Origin: Membranipora membranacea
Lineage: Eukaryota; Bryozoa; Gymnolaemata; Cheilostomatida; Membraniporidae
Assembly (NCBI GenBank): GCA_914767715.1
Contig: OU612072.1
Location: 22,258,001-22,322,000, forward strand
DNA: 64,000 bases
Reading direction: 5' to 3'
Shown: in pieces, positions 11,601-26,600 of the stretch
Layout of the letters: each line of letters starts with the position of its first letter
Position numbering within the stretch: the stretch's first letter is position 1
Notes under the pieces: model-generated
What the model was told of the DNA's origin: nothing
The model's input: the letters and a program-made list of their open reading frames with translations, nothing else
The model's database searches: none
Made by a program: the position numbers and the translations under genes

Positions 11601-14600
11601 AAAAGGATGAATGATAATTGAATAACATATCCTGTTTATCTAATTTGACTGATTGGCTTCTAAATCTTGTGACCTGGTCTTCATAACCAGTTTAATAACT
11701 GCTATTCATTCAATGGTTCTGACTATACAATGCATAAGCCAAACTTCCTTTGTTTAAAATGGTTGTATAAAGCAGTTTTTTATATTTTGGGAGCTTATCC
11801 ACAGCTCAATTTTTTCATCAGTCAACCCCTCCCTCACTTCACTCTCCTGTATGTAACTCTTACTATTCTAACTAGTGCTTTGCAGAGGATGTGTACCCAT
11901 TAATGCAAAATTTTGCATTCTGTTAGTCATATGAGTTCATTTTTACTCTCTGATTGAATCAACGGCACCACTTTAAATAACTTGCTGCCTTTTTAAGAGC
12001 AAGCCTTACTACTCAATGAACAAGAGATCCCTCATTTATTTAAATATGAAACTTAATGTCAACTTTTAGTTGTTCTCTTTATAGCTTCCAATCTTACGCT
12101 TCGGGCTAATTGAAATTTTGAGAGATCAACAATCAAGTTTGTACCCGAGTCGAAAGTTTTGTTTACTTAGGTTGTTTTTTAGAGGTTTCAGGACGTGGAG
12201 AACTCAAATATGATTGCCGCCATTTTATTGAGAAATTTCATAACCAAGCTCGTACCCGAGTACTTCAAGTTTTGTTGACTTAAGTTGTATTTAGAGGTTT
12301 TTTGAGCGTGGAGAACTCAAAAATCATATTCGGCGGTTATATGCCTTGGGTTGTTTTCTCAAGAGGGCCCTTTTGGGTGTTTTCCTTAGTAAAGAATCGC
12401 TCTTTCTTATTGAAAGACCCCCAGTATAGATAACCGGAGGGATTATATACCTGATTGTATTGATGACACACAAAGGGGTGAGAAGATCTGGTATCGGAAA
12501 CAGAATAATCTGCTGCTTTTCAAGATTCATTTCGTATCATATTGAGACTTCTAACCGTAATAGCTTCAGCATATGCTCCTTAAAGGTTTCCTAGCAGTGT
12601 TCCATACAAGACAAACCAGTAACACCATGTCGTGTGCCAGAGGCTTTTACATACCTGGTCAAATTTTCATTGCATGATTATAAATGTACTATTCATACTG
12701 AGTACCTAGTGGGTAATAACTAAGCATAAGTCATGTGACATTATGGCTTATCAACTCACATTAAAAACTGAATTTTGCACTAAACTATGGTATTTCTAAC
12801 ATATCAGTTGATTCAATACTCAATAAATTATATGTCTGTATTCTCATTTCAAACTCACCAACACATTCTAGATAATGAAATAATCAAATTATGTCTGATT
12901 TTAACCAGCCATTATACCCCAAAGGTCACATGACTTATGCTTAGTTATTAGCCAATAGGAACTCAGTATGAATAGTATATGTAATCTAGGAAAGAACACA
13001 CATCATCAAAAGCCTTCATCAACTGAGGCATGTTTTTGAGGTGTGGTTGAGAGACATTGGTGCATTTGAGAAGCTGATTTGTCTTGTATGGATCCCTGCT
13101 AGGAGACCTTAAAGACATGTTATTCATTTTCACTTGTATTCATTACTACAAATTTACATCTGTGATGCAACAGACTACCTGTCCCACAGTTGCGTTGAAC
13201 TTGTTAATCACCATGTTTCCATGTGAGTTTCAAGGTCGGCCTAGATCGAGCTGAGTTGTCACCTCTTGTCTTGATCTGCCACCACCGGGATTTGACCCTG
13301 GAATCCCGCGGACTGTGAACTGTGGAGCTCAGGGTGATCTCGGAGGCAGTTCTATAGCTCAAAGCTAAGGCTAATTAGCCTCAGTTCGAACTCAAAACTA
13401 CCATGGAAATGCAGTGATTGTATTATAGACAGTCCAGTTATAGCATCTGATAATAATAACTGAGCTGAATGACATCTGTTAATTTACAGGGCAGTCACAC
13501 TGTGAATCAATAAATCAAATGTCAATCATAGTGAATAGACAGACGGGTCAGAAAATCTCAGTTCATTTAAAGTAGAAGACAACACTGGCACCACTAAATA
13601 CGTATCAATATGCAATTAACCTTCACCATTAGGCAACATACGCAACCATAGAAATCCAAGGTATAAGCTTTGGATCTGAACAACAGGGCAGCCTGTGGCC
13701 CCTCCACCCTATGGCTGCAATAAACTGAACTAAGATGAGAAGCTATTATAATCTCAAAGAAAATGTTTAATTTTTGTTATTGAAAGCAATGATATTGTTT
13801 TTGTAGATCTCTTTTAACTGAGATGACTGTTTATATATCAAGATTGACACACCAAAAGATAACTGCTTCGATTCTAGAAAAAAATGATTTTTTACATCAT
13901 TTTATTCCAATCATATATTTATTTGAAGAGTACGGGTATTTGTATTACTGAAACAAAATGGTGGAAGAGAGTTTGTAGTTGAAATAACTAAAATTTTCAA
14001 ATTTAACATTTATTTATAACATCCAAATTTAAAATGAGTACATCATTATCAAATATCAAAATATAACTTTTGTGGCCGTCTGCTACTTTAAAGTATTGGC
14101 TGAATTGAGTGTTTATCTCCTCCTGACCAAACTTTGAACTTCACTCTAGGGAATTGTATTTATCATTGGTGAATTAAACCCACATATAATTATGTATTAT
14201 ACCAATTTAAACCCAATGAGCCACAATAATATTTTAAAAAGTTTCCTTTCTCAAAGAAATTTACAAAAAAACGGCCTTTACTAGCAAAGTAATGTATCGC
14301 AAACCTATTTCCAATAGTCCTATTTCTTCCTTTTTTTCTGGTTATTTAGAATAGGGGTGTCCAGATGTGCCGATATGATTGAATCCGAGGACCAATATCA
14401 CGGATTACCCTACCACCTCGACAGACTTAAAGCTATCCACAAAAAGGTCAGTAGGGCACAACAATTAAAATCTGACATTGAAATTAAGGGCACTTCAAAA
14501 AACCCTCAAATCACTATCAACCTGGATGCGGCTAGATACGAAATCATAAAGAAAGTCCTCCCTGTTAAGATCAAAGGGCTTGGCCTCCTTGTCAAGGATA

Positions 14601-17600
14601 AGACAAAAGAGCAGTCGTAAGTTCCTCTCTAAAAGTCAGCTCCGATAACGGTTCAGCAATGTATACTATTAATATGTACAACACAACATCGTGTCTGTTA
14701 ATAAACGGTGCAACGGACATATCAGCTTTCCTCAATCACTACGAGGAGATAATCAGTAGTATCCCTACTGATATCGCAATGTCGGCCAACGACCAAAGCA
14801 ACCCAATATACAAATCTACAAAACCAGCTAATTCTAGTCCAAAATCTGCGAAACGCAGTAGAAGTTTTTCATGTTCTAGACTCTAGAGTAAGCACCTCGG
14901 CACTCCCAAATGATCCAACCAATACCAACAACATCGCAGGTTCACAGCCTTGTGGTAGTAAAACGGATGCGCATGACCAGCCGAATTGGAATTGGAATTG
15001 GAAAAAATAACACAAATGAGTGAAAAGCAAGACATCATTCTAAACAGGTTAGCCAAGGCAGAAGATGCTATCCATCAGCATTTAAAAGGAGAGTTCACTG
15101 TGCTGACAGATGGCTAAGTAGTAGAAATAAAAGTAGATCGAAATTTCAAAATAATGTAAACAACAATCAAAAATCTGATTCCGCCACAACATCACAACAA
15201 CAGACCAATTTAATGGAATTTTCTCCAACAACGAATCACAATGTATGGCAAGATGTTGACAACTCCAAAGTTAAATCACCACCCACCAACACGACAAAAC
15301 GAAATCGCCCAAGACAACCACCTACCCCAGCACCTCAAAGTAACACAGAGAAACGCAAGAATACTACAGAATTCAAACCTGATAACAACATAGTTGTTTC
15401 TATCCAGAAAACATCGCAAGCATTCACAGGATTCTCTCATGACCTAGTGAGAAGGACGATAAACCAGGAGTATGGACCCATTCTTATCGAAAAAATTAGT
15501 CCATACAAATTTAACTTCGACAATCCACGTATTATGATCCAGATGGATTCTCCTGCAGCAGCTGACGCTATGATAAAGAAATGGAAAACAACAACTTTTG
15601 GGGATTCCCATGTTAGGAAGACCATTCACCCCAAGACATTTACTGTCAATGTGGCTATGTTGAAAGGTGTGCCACTGGATGTCATTGACGCAGAACAGGA
15701 GGAGCAAGTACAAAGTCAGTTCCCTGGAGCAACAACTATCAGGCTCCAGAAGAATGGTAAACTTCTTCGTACTTTTAGGGTTAAGTTCATTAATTCAACA
15801 CAACTTTTAACAGCCATCAACCAGAGAGGTTTATCACTTCCCTCAGAACAAATTATATGTCATATTGATGACATATCAATTTTTCAATATTGCTCATTTA
15901 AATATTAGAGGTTTAGCCGGCAAGCTTGATGAGGTAAAGAGCATTTTACAAACTGAAGATTTTCCCATTTATTTTTTTGTTTAACTGAGACTTTCATAAA
16001 TCAGAATGAAAAGAACAATTTTCACACCATTCCTGGATACGATATGATTCGGAATGACAGACCCATAGAGTTATTATATGCTCTAGAGTGGACAATGCAG
16101 TGCTAAAAACGTCCTACTTAATTATTGCGAAATCCATGACACAACGCAATCTGGTTGTGCATGGCTAGTGCCTCTATCATAAAACTTATCATTGAGAATA
16201 TACGTATTGGGCATGGTAATTTAGATTTTTAGAGCGCTTATAGCCATTTTTTGCGGAAAATCATTTTTGTGACAGCAAGGTAGTTACAGCAGGTACTCTC
16301 TCTTTCTATTCCATGACGCAACAAAATCTGGTTGTGCGTGGATAGTGCATGAATCATTGACTTTCTCATTTAAAATATTAGAATTAGACATTCAAATTTA
16401 GTTTATGGAGCACCTATAGCCATTTTTTCAGATAATTTCACATGTAACACCATTTACATCACATGCAGGTATTTCATCTTCCAGTCAGTATAAAAATTTT
16501 CTTATTCGCCCATTAAAATATATATTTATCAACCGCAAACACATGAGCTTAAATCGCAATGACAGAGCTTTGACCGTGTCCTGTCACTCTAACTAATATG
16601 TCGCACACTCAGTCGGTTCATTTTATCTGTTCAGTTCCAGCTACTGATGATGATTTGTGATAACATGGGGTACAAGTAGCCCGTGGAAAAGCGATTGGAG
16701 GTGAAAAAGTTTGCTGCTTGCCTTTATCGTCTTTAGATTTTTTAGCAATATCTTAGTAAAACTTTTCATGTCACACTATTAGATGACTTGCAAGTGATTT
16801 CTTTAGCAGTCAGGGGACAAAAACGATTTGTGTTATCCCCTTAAAACACTAAAAATCCCAACCACCAACACATCATCAGGATAAAATCTGAATTACCTGG
16901 CTAACCAGTTTTTGACCCTACCACTTGCCTGCCAGTTTAACTGTGTCCTTTCTCTCTAACTAAAATGTTACACACTCAGTGATTTCATTTTATCTGTCTA
17001 GTATTGTAACTTCATATATACAATGCGTATAAGTAACCCGTGGTTCAAAAATTTTGAGTTTAAAGATCTCGGGTTTTGGTTTGTCTATGTCATTTATCGC
17101 TCTAAATTCCTTCTCCGGGGTGGCCACTCGTGTTTGTATTGCCGAAACTATTCAAGCCAACACAGCAGTTTAAATCAATAAATACATAAACGCTTCTGCT
17201 GAGTCACTGAATATCAAGAAAGCGTCAAATGGAAAACTCAAGATTCATACTTGTCCAGATTGACTCTAGATTTTCTTAAATTCCCTATCTCAGTCTGGAA
17301 AATTGTATGAAAATTGCAGTAAGTTATCAGTTGCAACACATTATGTACTTTGCAACTCCAATCTTCAGTTGAGAAGAGTACAGAGGGCGTAATGTAATTT
17401 ATTTCATCTTTAGACCACATAATATAATAGTATACAATGTGAATTAAAATCTTTCAACCCAATTTATATATATCATTGGATCAAATCTTTCTATTCGCAC
17501 TCACCCTCTGCGTTCTACCAACTTTCAGAAAATTCCACCCACACGACTGATATTAACATGGTTATATATTTGCTGAGGAAGCCAATATAATTTCGCATTC

Positions 17601-20600
17601 TTACCAATGTGACATTTTTAAGTTTGCAGATATTTCAGATTTCTCACCGTACTCAAAAAAAGAGATCATATGGTTCAGGGGGGGGGGGGGGTGTGATGCA
17701 ATTTTCTCTGATGGTTGTTTATTTGTAAATGTAAACATCAACATCATATACTATACTTTTACACCATTCCTACACAGTCTGCTTGTACTTCATTAAATCA
17801 AAAATAAAATAAGCCCCCTGAGTGTGTTACGTGTAAGTACGAGAGACAGGAGACAGCTAATATTGCTGGCAAGTGGCAGGGAAAGAATTAAGCTAGCCCA
17901 GTAAGTTCTATTTCATCACAATGATGTGTTTGCGGTTGAGATTTTGGCTTATTTTAATGGGAAAACATAGAAATATTTTCCAATGGCTGCGAGTGAAAAT
18001 ACCTGCAAGTGATCCACATAGTATCACATAAAAATCTTTCCAAAAAAATGGGATTAGCAATCTAAGTGGGAATGAGGTTCGCTGCGAGAACTGGTGAGGC
18101 TATATCAGTAACAAGAACAGATACAAGGTCAAAAAATGTAAACTCAGATGCAGGTAGTAACGCAATTACCGAGTCAGTCAATAAGTCAGTCACATGTTGC
18201 ATTCACCCCGAAACAAAACATTCATTGATTGACTGCAAGCGATTCTCTAGTCTCTCTATAGATGAGAAGTACAAAGCTTTGAAAGTGTGTCATTTCTGCT
18301 TTAGGTGCTTGAGTAAACACCCCAGGAATAAATGGAAAGCTATTTCAAAGCCTGTCTCTAAATGGCTGCTTTAGACTTGACACCTACATCAACAATATAC
18401 CTGGAGCCATACTGAGATGGCGGGAACAGCAAGTTGCTTTAGTAGGAGACATCTGCTAGATGTACAACTCCATCCATATAGAGATGCTGGTACAGCAATG
18501 CCATAGACTCTTGCGGCGTGACCTAGATTCCCGCTGGCCAGATGTATACTCTATAACCAGAGTTAACACGGGAGACCGCCCAGCAGCCGTCATAAGTGCA
18601 TAAGCCGTTTACATGACTGCAGAGATGAATGCATCCTACTTTCCAAAAGAAGCACTACTACTAAAGCTCTCCACCTATGTGGACGACATGGTTTACTCTG
18701 CCCCTGAGAATCTGGTAAACCCCTCTTCAGATTCAAACCCTAAATATAGGACCTAAATGCTCTGTGTTTAATAGGAACCAGTCTCAGAAATGATAGTGAC
18801 AGAGGTCAAGCTTAACTTTTCTCCAAAGAAGAGAGGAGTTGATCAAGGACAGAACTTGACACAGGATCAACTACCATCAGCCATACCAAATGTCCTAACT
18901 AGACGCATAGTTTTAGAGCAGACAATGAAGACTTATGATCCATTATGAGTATACTGTGCTTTTACACTGACAGCCAAGACTCTGCTCAGAGCAACTTGGT
19001 CACCGAAACTAGGATAAGATGAACCTTTGCCTGAGCAACTCAGGACACAGTGGATGACTGTTGTGATTTAAACAAGTATGCAATATAGGAAACAAGGTTC
19101 CTAAGCTTTCTCTAGACACTGAACAAATCATTCCACAAAACTATATTACCAAAAGCACCAAGTGTGATAGTGTGATAGATTCTGAGGGCGTTCACATGAC
19201 ATTTCCCACAAATATGTTCTCAGTTGGTGCTGCTGTGGCAACTTCATATAGGCTGGTAAGACTAGGTTCAATCTCACACATGATATGAACTTGTACTATC
19301 TCTAAACAAAAGGTAGGCCTACAACAGCATATACCACTAAGTCCCTCAAACAGTGGCACATCGATTTAGGTCACAATATGAATTATGAAGATATAGTCAA
19401 ACTAGCCGACTAGCCGGCATGACTATCAGTAAGTCGTCCCAACCAGGTTCCTGCATAGTGTTTCAAGAGAATAAGATGACCAAACAGTCGAAAAGTCAGG
19501 CTGACAAACCAATCCTGACTGCTGCAACTCTGCTGCGTGTCCACAGTGACATACGAGGCCCTTTAGGTCCCCCATCCAAACAAGGCCACCGCTGTTGTAT
19601 CAATTTTGTTGATGAATACTCTTCTATGTTTCTTTATTTATTGTCTAATGTCCAACGATGAGTCACATGTAACTTTCAAACAGGTCCTTGGTGATATAGC
19701 TCCTATAGGGCAGGTAAAACAGTTACACACGGACAACGGCGGTGAGTACACAAGTAAGGACTTTCTGTCAGTATTACTCGCAAGAGGTATAAAACATATT
19801 ACAACAGCTCCACACTCACCATATCAAAATGGTAAGACAGAACGCTTCTAGCGTAGTCTGATGGAACTGACAAGTGCTAATACTCCAAAACAGCTATTGC
19901 CAGTACGCAGTCTATCTCTGAAATAGAGGACTCCAGCGAAGCACTGGTAAAACTGCATCTATGAGCTATTTTCAAAATACTAGCCTGCCATGCGAAATAT
20001 CCATACATTCGATGCTAGGTGCACATACAACATCAAACCGTATAAACACCAACTAGACTCACAAGGTAAACGTGGTATCTACATCTGCATCTCCTTGTTT
20101 AGTCTAAAGAAATGTAATGACAACCTGACATGGCCACATAGCTCATTCAACCAGTGGCAGGGTCCAAAACCAGGAATATTGTAAAAACTGCTCTTGTCAC
20201 CTGGTTATTTTGAAAGGTCGGGGTGACCAAGTAAATTTTCATTATCAGAATTACAGTATTGTCGAAATGTTGTAATGTATAGTAATGTGTAATAGAGCGA
20301 CACAGAGTAAGACTCGTTTGACCTCTTCAAAAAGTAAGGGCATGTTGAGTATTCTGACTAACTAAATAAGGGCACTGCTCAATATTATCCGAAGTTATAC
20401 CCGCTTCCAGATTCCTCTCAGTGTGCATACAGCAGCCTCAGCTAACCCTCAGAGATTCGATAATCAGTTGCAACCTCAGAGTGCAGATGGTTTGCATGGT
20501 GTCACATTAATAACATATATGCCTGAGCTGATCCTCGGAGGATTAATGTGTATATACAAACTCTTTATACGATTCTCTGAGGTTGCAACCTCTGTCAGTT

Positions 20601-23600
20601 TGTTTAAACCATAGCATCATCGATAATACGCCGTCGCTTTCTGTGAAGGACAACTTTGGTTATATCCTTTATGTGTAAAGCAGCAATTATAGTTATTACT
20701 TAGATTTTATCGAACTGATGCTGCCCAGGAAATTTTGAAAGGCTGAAATAAGTTGCTAGTGCAGTCTTGTCAACAAAAATAAATCAATAATGATTGATTA
20801 GAAATAAGTATGTGATTTTTGATGTTTTTTTAGAAACTTGCGTGATATATCAACACAAAACTCAAGGCCAAGTAGTGTTTTGCTGTTCAGGCGATGTCAG
20901 CTCACTGTTTCAACCATTTAATTAACCAGAGACAGTAAATTTTGTATAGCTTTTGTAGATTTCACCGCAGAATAATGCAAAAACTTGTTGCATATTAGTG
21001 TGCATTGCCAAAGACTCAATGAGTAGCAACAAAAGCCCAAATTTTTCACAGAAACCTAGGAATGACTTTTCAATTGTGAGGCATGAACTGTTGTCAAAAT
21101 AGGAGAGCGGAATAGAATTATTTGACGATTTCAGACAACTCCCATTCTATTTAACATTTTTACATACATTTCCTGTTGCCAAATGTGGGATTTTGTGTTT
21201 CTATAAAGAATATCTTTCATGCCATGATCTCAATACTGACAAATCTCTACTTAGATTGTTACCATGTAAGTATAGCTTCCTCAGAGATGTCATTTCAGCA
21301 ATGCTACAGACACAGAAATATGATTTCCACATTATTCCTTGTTTTATACCATTTTTTTTCAGATAGCCCAAAGATTTCTTTGCCTTTGACAGATCTAACT
21401 AAGGGGCCTAGGTTGTCTCGACAACAAAAATAGATGAAATAATTCTTTAGAAATAAATTAAGGCTGTGATGTTTTGATCTTTTTGCAAAATTAGATGATG
21501 CATCAACACAACAAGCAATGTTTAGTAATTTTTTGCTGAGCAGGTGCTGTCCGTACACTGGTCTCATCATCTTATCAACCAGAGACAGAATGTGTTTTGT
21601 TGATTTTTCCTCTGAGCAATGCATAAAAACTGTTGCTTAGTAGCATTCATTGCCCAACACTGAAGGAGTGACTACAAAAAAAATCTCACGAGGTATATGA
21701 TGATTTTCTTCAGCCAGGGAAAAAAAGGATCACTTTTCAATTGTCAGGCAATTAGGCGCATGACTAATTCTCAAAATAAGAGAACTGTGTGGAAGCGTTG
21801 ACAGTTTCAAGTGATGAAAGAACTCCTAATCAATTCAATTCCGATACTCGTTTTTTGCTACATGAGGGTTTTAGTGCATTTAGAAAGATACCCTTCATGT
21901 GCTTTGACCTGAATGATGACAACAGTAGGATAAAGATGAATAAACTGATGCATCGGCAAATTGGTGTCATTACCTTTCACAATCTTTCACTGTTGGCAAT
22001 CATCAAAATCACATCGTCAAATTCAATTGCTATTCTACGCCATCACTATCTGCTACACACTACTATGGCTAGTAAACCTACTTCATAATCATTTGCACCT
22101 ATCATAATAGTGTGTAGCAGCTAGTGATGGCGTATAATGACAATTGAATTTGGCGGATATGATTTTGATGAAATTGTCTCCAACTTATCAATTGAGAAAA
22201 GATGAACAGAGGTGTACAAAGCTGTTGTGAGCCTTTCAAGTTTTTCAACTGTGTTTCCGAAAACTTATAAAATTATTATACACTTGACCACCAAGAACCC
22301 AGTTGTTTAAAAATAAATAAAACAGTTGATTGAAATCAGTTGTCATATCACACGCCACATCCCGAAGCATGGGCGGCAAAATACTATTATATTATATGCC
22401 ACAATATCTGCACCAGATTGCTCTCTGTTTGCGGGCAGGTCGGAGCAAACCTGGGGGCCAACCCGAGTAATCGATGGACTGAAGTAGGATTTTAACCGCT
22501 AAAGGTCTTATCCAGCTGAGCCGCCTCATACTCCGTAGTTGAAACCTTACACAATTTATCACATGTGATGAATTACACTCTGAAATCAGTTTATGGGTAC
22601 CAATGACTTTATCACAGGGGAATTTCATATCCATTTACCAACAGTCGATGACTCCACAATTGCACATTCCCCCATTACACAAATAACTCTTTTACCGAAT
22701 TAAAAAAATGGTGAACTTTTGTTTCTAATTCTATGGACAAATCTCTGTTTACCTCACTGGTTATTGATATTCAAGGCTGGCTGAGAGTAGGGTATTGCAT
22801 TTGCATTTCAATCATGGAATGTATCACTTGCTAATGTACAACTACATGATAGGATTAAATTTCTTCCATTATTTCCAGGCATTAACAGAACACTGAAACG
22901 CAAAGGAACATAACTCCTAATATATGAATTTAGTAGTGTAGACATGTAATACAAAATGCGGTGTGAGTAATCACGTAATTGATGCTATTGGACTAGTCCT
23001 GTGGCAGCCCCTCCCCCCCCCCTATCTTCCGCTTCAATTTATAAATATGCAATGTAATGGTGATCATGTACTTTGCATCTTGTTGCATGTAATAAGCGGC
23101 TAGTTGCTCAAGATGGTTCAAACAAGGGAAATTGATAAAATAATGAAATAGTTTCAGAACTTTTCAAAGCAAAAAATGAAGCAATATTAAGGTTCCCTAA
23201 GAGACAAAATAACTCATAGCTGTTAGCTGATTTTAGCAAATAAATGTTGTTGCTATAAGACGCGTATGCCCTCTCTCGATGAATTATTCAGTTTAGTTCA
23301 GTTAGGTTATATAACTCACCAATCGTCCCTAGTTAGTATTTACACAATCCTTAATTTCTGACATTGCATAATTTGTTGGTTTAGATGATCAATGTTTGAC
23401 ACATTATCATTGATAGGGCCATTAGCAAGACACTATCTGAATCGGCAACAAGTTTGTTGGCATTATTCCATTCAGTTTCAAGTCTCGTCTTTTCCCATAT
23501 AAACTCACTATGACGTCATTTGCTGATATTATGTAGGCCACAAAGGGTACTTCTATGCTGTGAACACTACATCAATCAATACCCCCGGCCCAAGCACTCC

Positions 23601-26600
23601 ATAGCCAATTCTGACTAATGAGAACCTACATTGTGATTTTGTTTCATGTCCTTTAAAGACAGCCGTAGAGCTGCTAATGAACATGAAATTTAAATTTTAC
23701 ATTTACATATTATGCCTAATAAAATGTTTACAAAAAGAAGGAGGAATCAGAAAATCAAAGAAATAGCTAAATACCAGCCCTTTCTTCAAGTATGCATTCA
23801 GAAAACACAGTTGAAGGTGAGATGGTTATCCTATTCAATTTTCTATCCCCTGGAAAGCCTAAATTGAATTGGGAATGTAATGAAATCGAGAAGATCGGGA
23901 AATCAATTAACTCTTTTTTGACTCATTAGTCTCAATATTTTTCTATTATTAATCATTGCATCTTTTTGCAAACTGTAGAGGAGTCTACCCTTAGCGCATA
24001 ACAATAAGAAAATTTGAGCATTGATATCAGGTGACACAGAAGCAGAGTAGTTGAGAGATCTTTGACGCGAGAGGCTAAGTTGATGTAAAAGTATTAAACA
24101 TTGGTTTATTCATCAAAAAAATGAATCATCTATTGTACCTTCAACTGTGCAGGTTAAGCATAACCAATTCACCCTTTAATTTCGAAGTATCATTGTTTTT
24201 TGCAGGTAAACAAAGGTGTAACTCCTTTGTTTTTGGCCATGGATGGTTAATATGTGGTCTTACTAATTTGAAATAATTGATTTCTGAAAGCTAAATAAAA
24301 ATATGGCCGCATCATCTAGCAATCCCATTGTTCAGAGATTTATCCAGGGATGGGCAAATCAAGTTGACCCCTTGTACTCAAGTTAGGGATTATGGTCAAA
24401 AATAATTTACCAAGCCCAAGGGTAGAGTAAAAACAGCAATTACACTGATTAGAGTAGAGTGAAAAAGAGTGACACAGGTCTCAGAGTCAAGTATGTCCTG
24501 CAAATCTGGGGTCTGTAGCTCCATAATTGCTTATGGCTGCAACAGAAGAAGCTTTCTCTAAAGCATTACAAATCAGTAAAATCATCTTCTTTGGAGTAGC
24601 CGCATGGCTTCAAAAGGTCTGACAGCACAATTTTATATCATTAGATTGCTCATCTCCTGAGGAACATAGTGGTTAATTTTTTTAGTAAACGAGGAAAATA
24701 TCTGCCAACATATCGAAAGCTTTACCAAAAACAGTTAAAAAATGATATAAATTGCTGCCTTGCTGCCTTGCTGCGCTGCTGCCGGCTTATGTATGCAATT
24801 ATTTCACTTTTACGGGGGGGGGGGGGCAAAGAAATACACATTTTTTGAGTATGTCCTGAAAATCTGAGGTCTGTAGCTCGATAACTCACAACACAACTCA
24901 ACCACAAAAGAAGATTTCTCTTTACAATTAGTTGATTGATTTTTTTGTCTTTTCTTCTTTTGTGGGGATAACTTGGGTTCACACAATTTCCTTATTGTTC
25001 TGAAAAGGTTCAAGGTTAAAACTACTTGTAATGGCAATTGTGCAATCTATTGACTCTAAGAATAGGTCAGAACACTGCGCAATGAATCACAAGATATTTG
25101 CTAAAGCTAACCGTATAGGACATTAACCATTCTGTTTCCCAACCAGTAAAGGAATCAGATAGTCATAGCTAGCGGCCCCACAGGCAACCAGCATAAAAGG
25201 TTCATTGGACACCCCCTGTTGCAATAACCGCATCAGTTACAGTTTCAACTGATAACCCAGCTATCCGGTGGCGAGAACATAGGCCATAGATTATGACACT
25301 TCACCAAATCATCAGCATCAGCCAAATAAAGAGGACATCAATATCGACTAGCCTGAGGACCCACACCAGCCTATTCCGCTTTGACCAAGCTTCTAAGCCC
25401 CCAGTAACGACTTGAAATCAATGCTCACTCCTTCATTGGGAACTCAACCAGAAACATTAGTGGTACAATGGTCATGGTGCTCTTATATGTCAATGGAGAA
25501 CTATGGCAGTGAAGATGAATATCAAACAGCAGAGGGCAACAGATAGCAGAAATTGATGCAGAAGAAGCAGAGATAGACCGGCGGTCAGTCAAGGATTACA
25601 TGTCCAAACACTGACAATTATGCTGAAATTTCAACTCACTATCACCAGTTAATCAGTAAAAGCTCCACTTCCAATTATAACACTTCTGGGTAATCAGATT
25701 TACTACTTACTATCGTCAAGCAACATAATGACTCAATTAGCTTTACATTATTCCTTTTATCGAATGCTAACATCTCAAAGGGGGCTTTGATATGAACAGG
25801 AGATACGTCCACCCCTTTTTACATAGCGATCACTATAGTACCTTGAAACTTTAAGCTATCGAAGATTTCCCTCTTCTTCAAACAATTAATTGATTGATGG
25901 ATGGGTCAAAGCAGAAATGACAGATGTAATTATTTCGAACCATTGGAATGCTCAAAATACTGTGAGTGGCAATATAGGGACCTTATGGGCATCATACTGG
26001 CCATAAAGGATTTCGACTCTGAGCTTAAAAATACCCGGTGCCCTGAAAAGAGCTTCCCAAGTTTATCTCCTCTGCTGAAACCAGAAGCAAAAGAGTAAAT
26101 GAGATGATGGCCATGACAAATGCGCAACAAAAATGAACTGACATGAATGCCTTATAATACTAGATCACTTGGGATTGGATATAACTTCCAATCTGCCTCT
26201 GCTGCCGTCTTGGAGCCTACGGTTGAGGTTCAAAAATCAAAAGTCATGTTTCATAAGATTCCTAAACTTTCTGAGAATTTGTGCGCATCTTGAGAACCTA
26301 CAAGTGTGTATAACTTTTTGAGCTGGTGACCCTGCACCCTGTCATTTATAGCAGTATGGTTCAAAGATTGAAAAGTGATGACATTATCTCTCATGAAAAT
26401 TTTACATAATTTTACATGATTTTTTTACTTTAAACTTTTGAAAGGTGTGTACGCTATTTTATTAGCGTACCTGTTTTATTAGCCTAACGTTTTATTAGCA
26501 TACCTGTTTTATATTCGTAATTTTCACAGAATTGTAGAAACATAAATAAAGAAAGCACATAACTAAAACCTGTATGCCCATATTCACTGGGCAAAGTACA

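Larger units (their letters stand above)
11252..14340. other. Intron of the caspase-fusion gene; part of a 17.4-kb intron
   Basis: The intron runs from 28695 to 11252. This end holds no exon I can support. It contains a foldback element (12578-13114), a tRNA-like SINE piece near 13285-13345 and AT-rich unique sequence. Confidence 0.6.
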
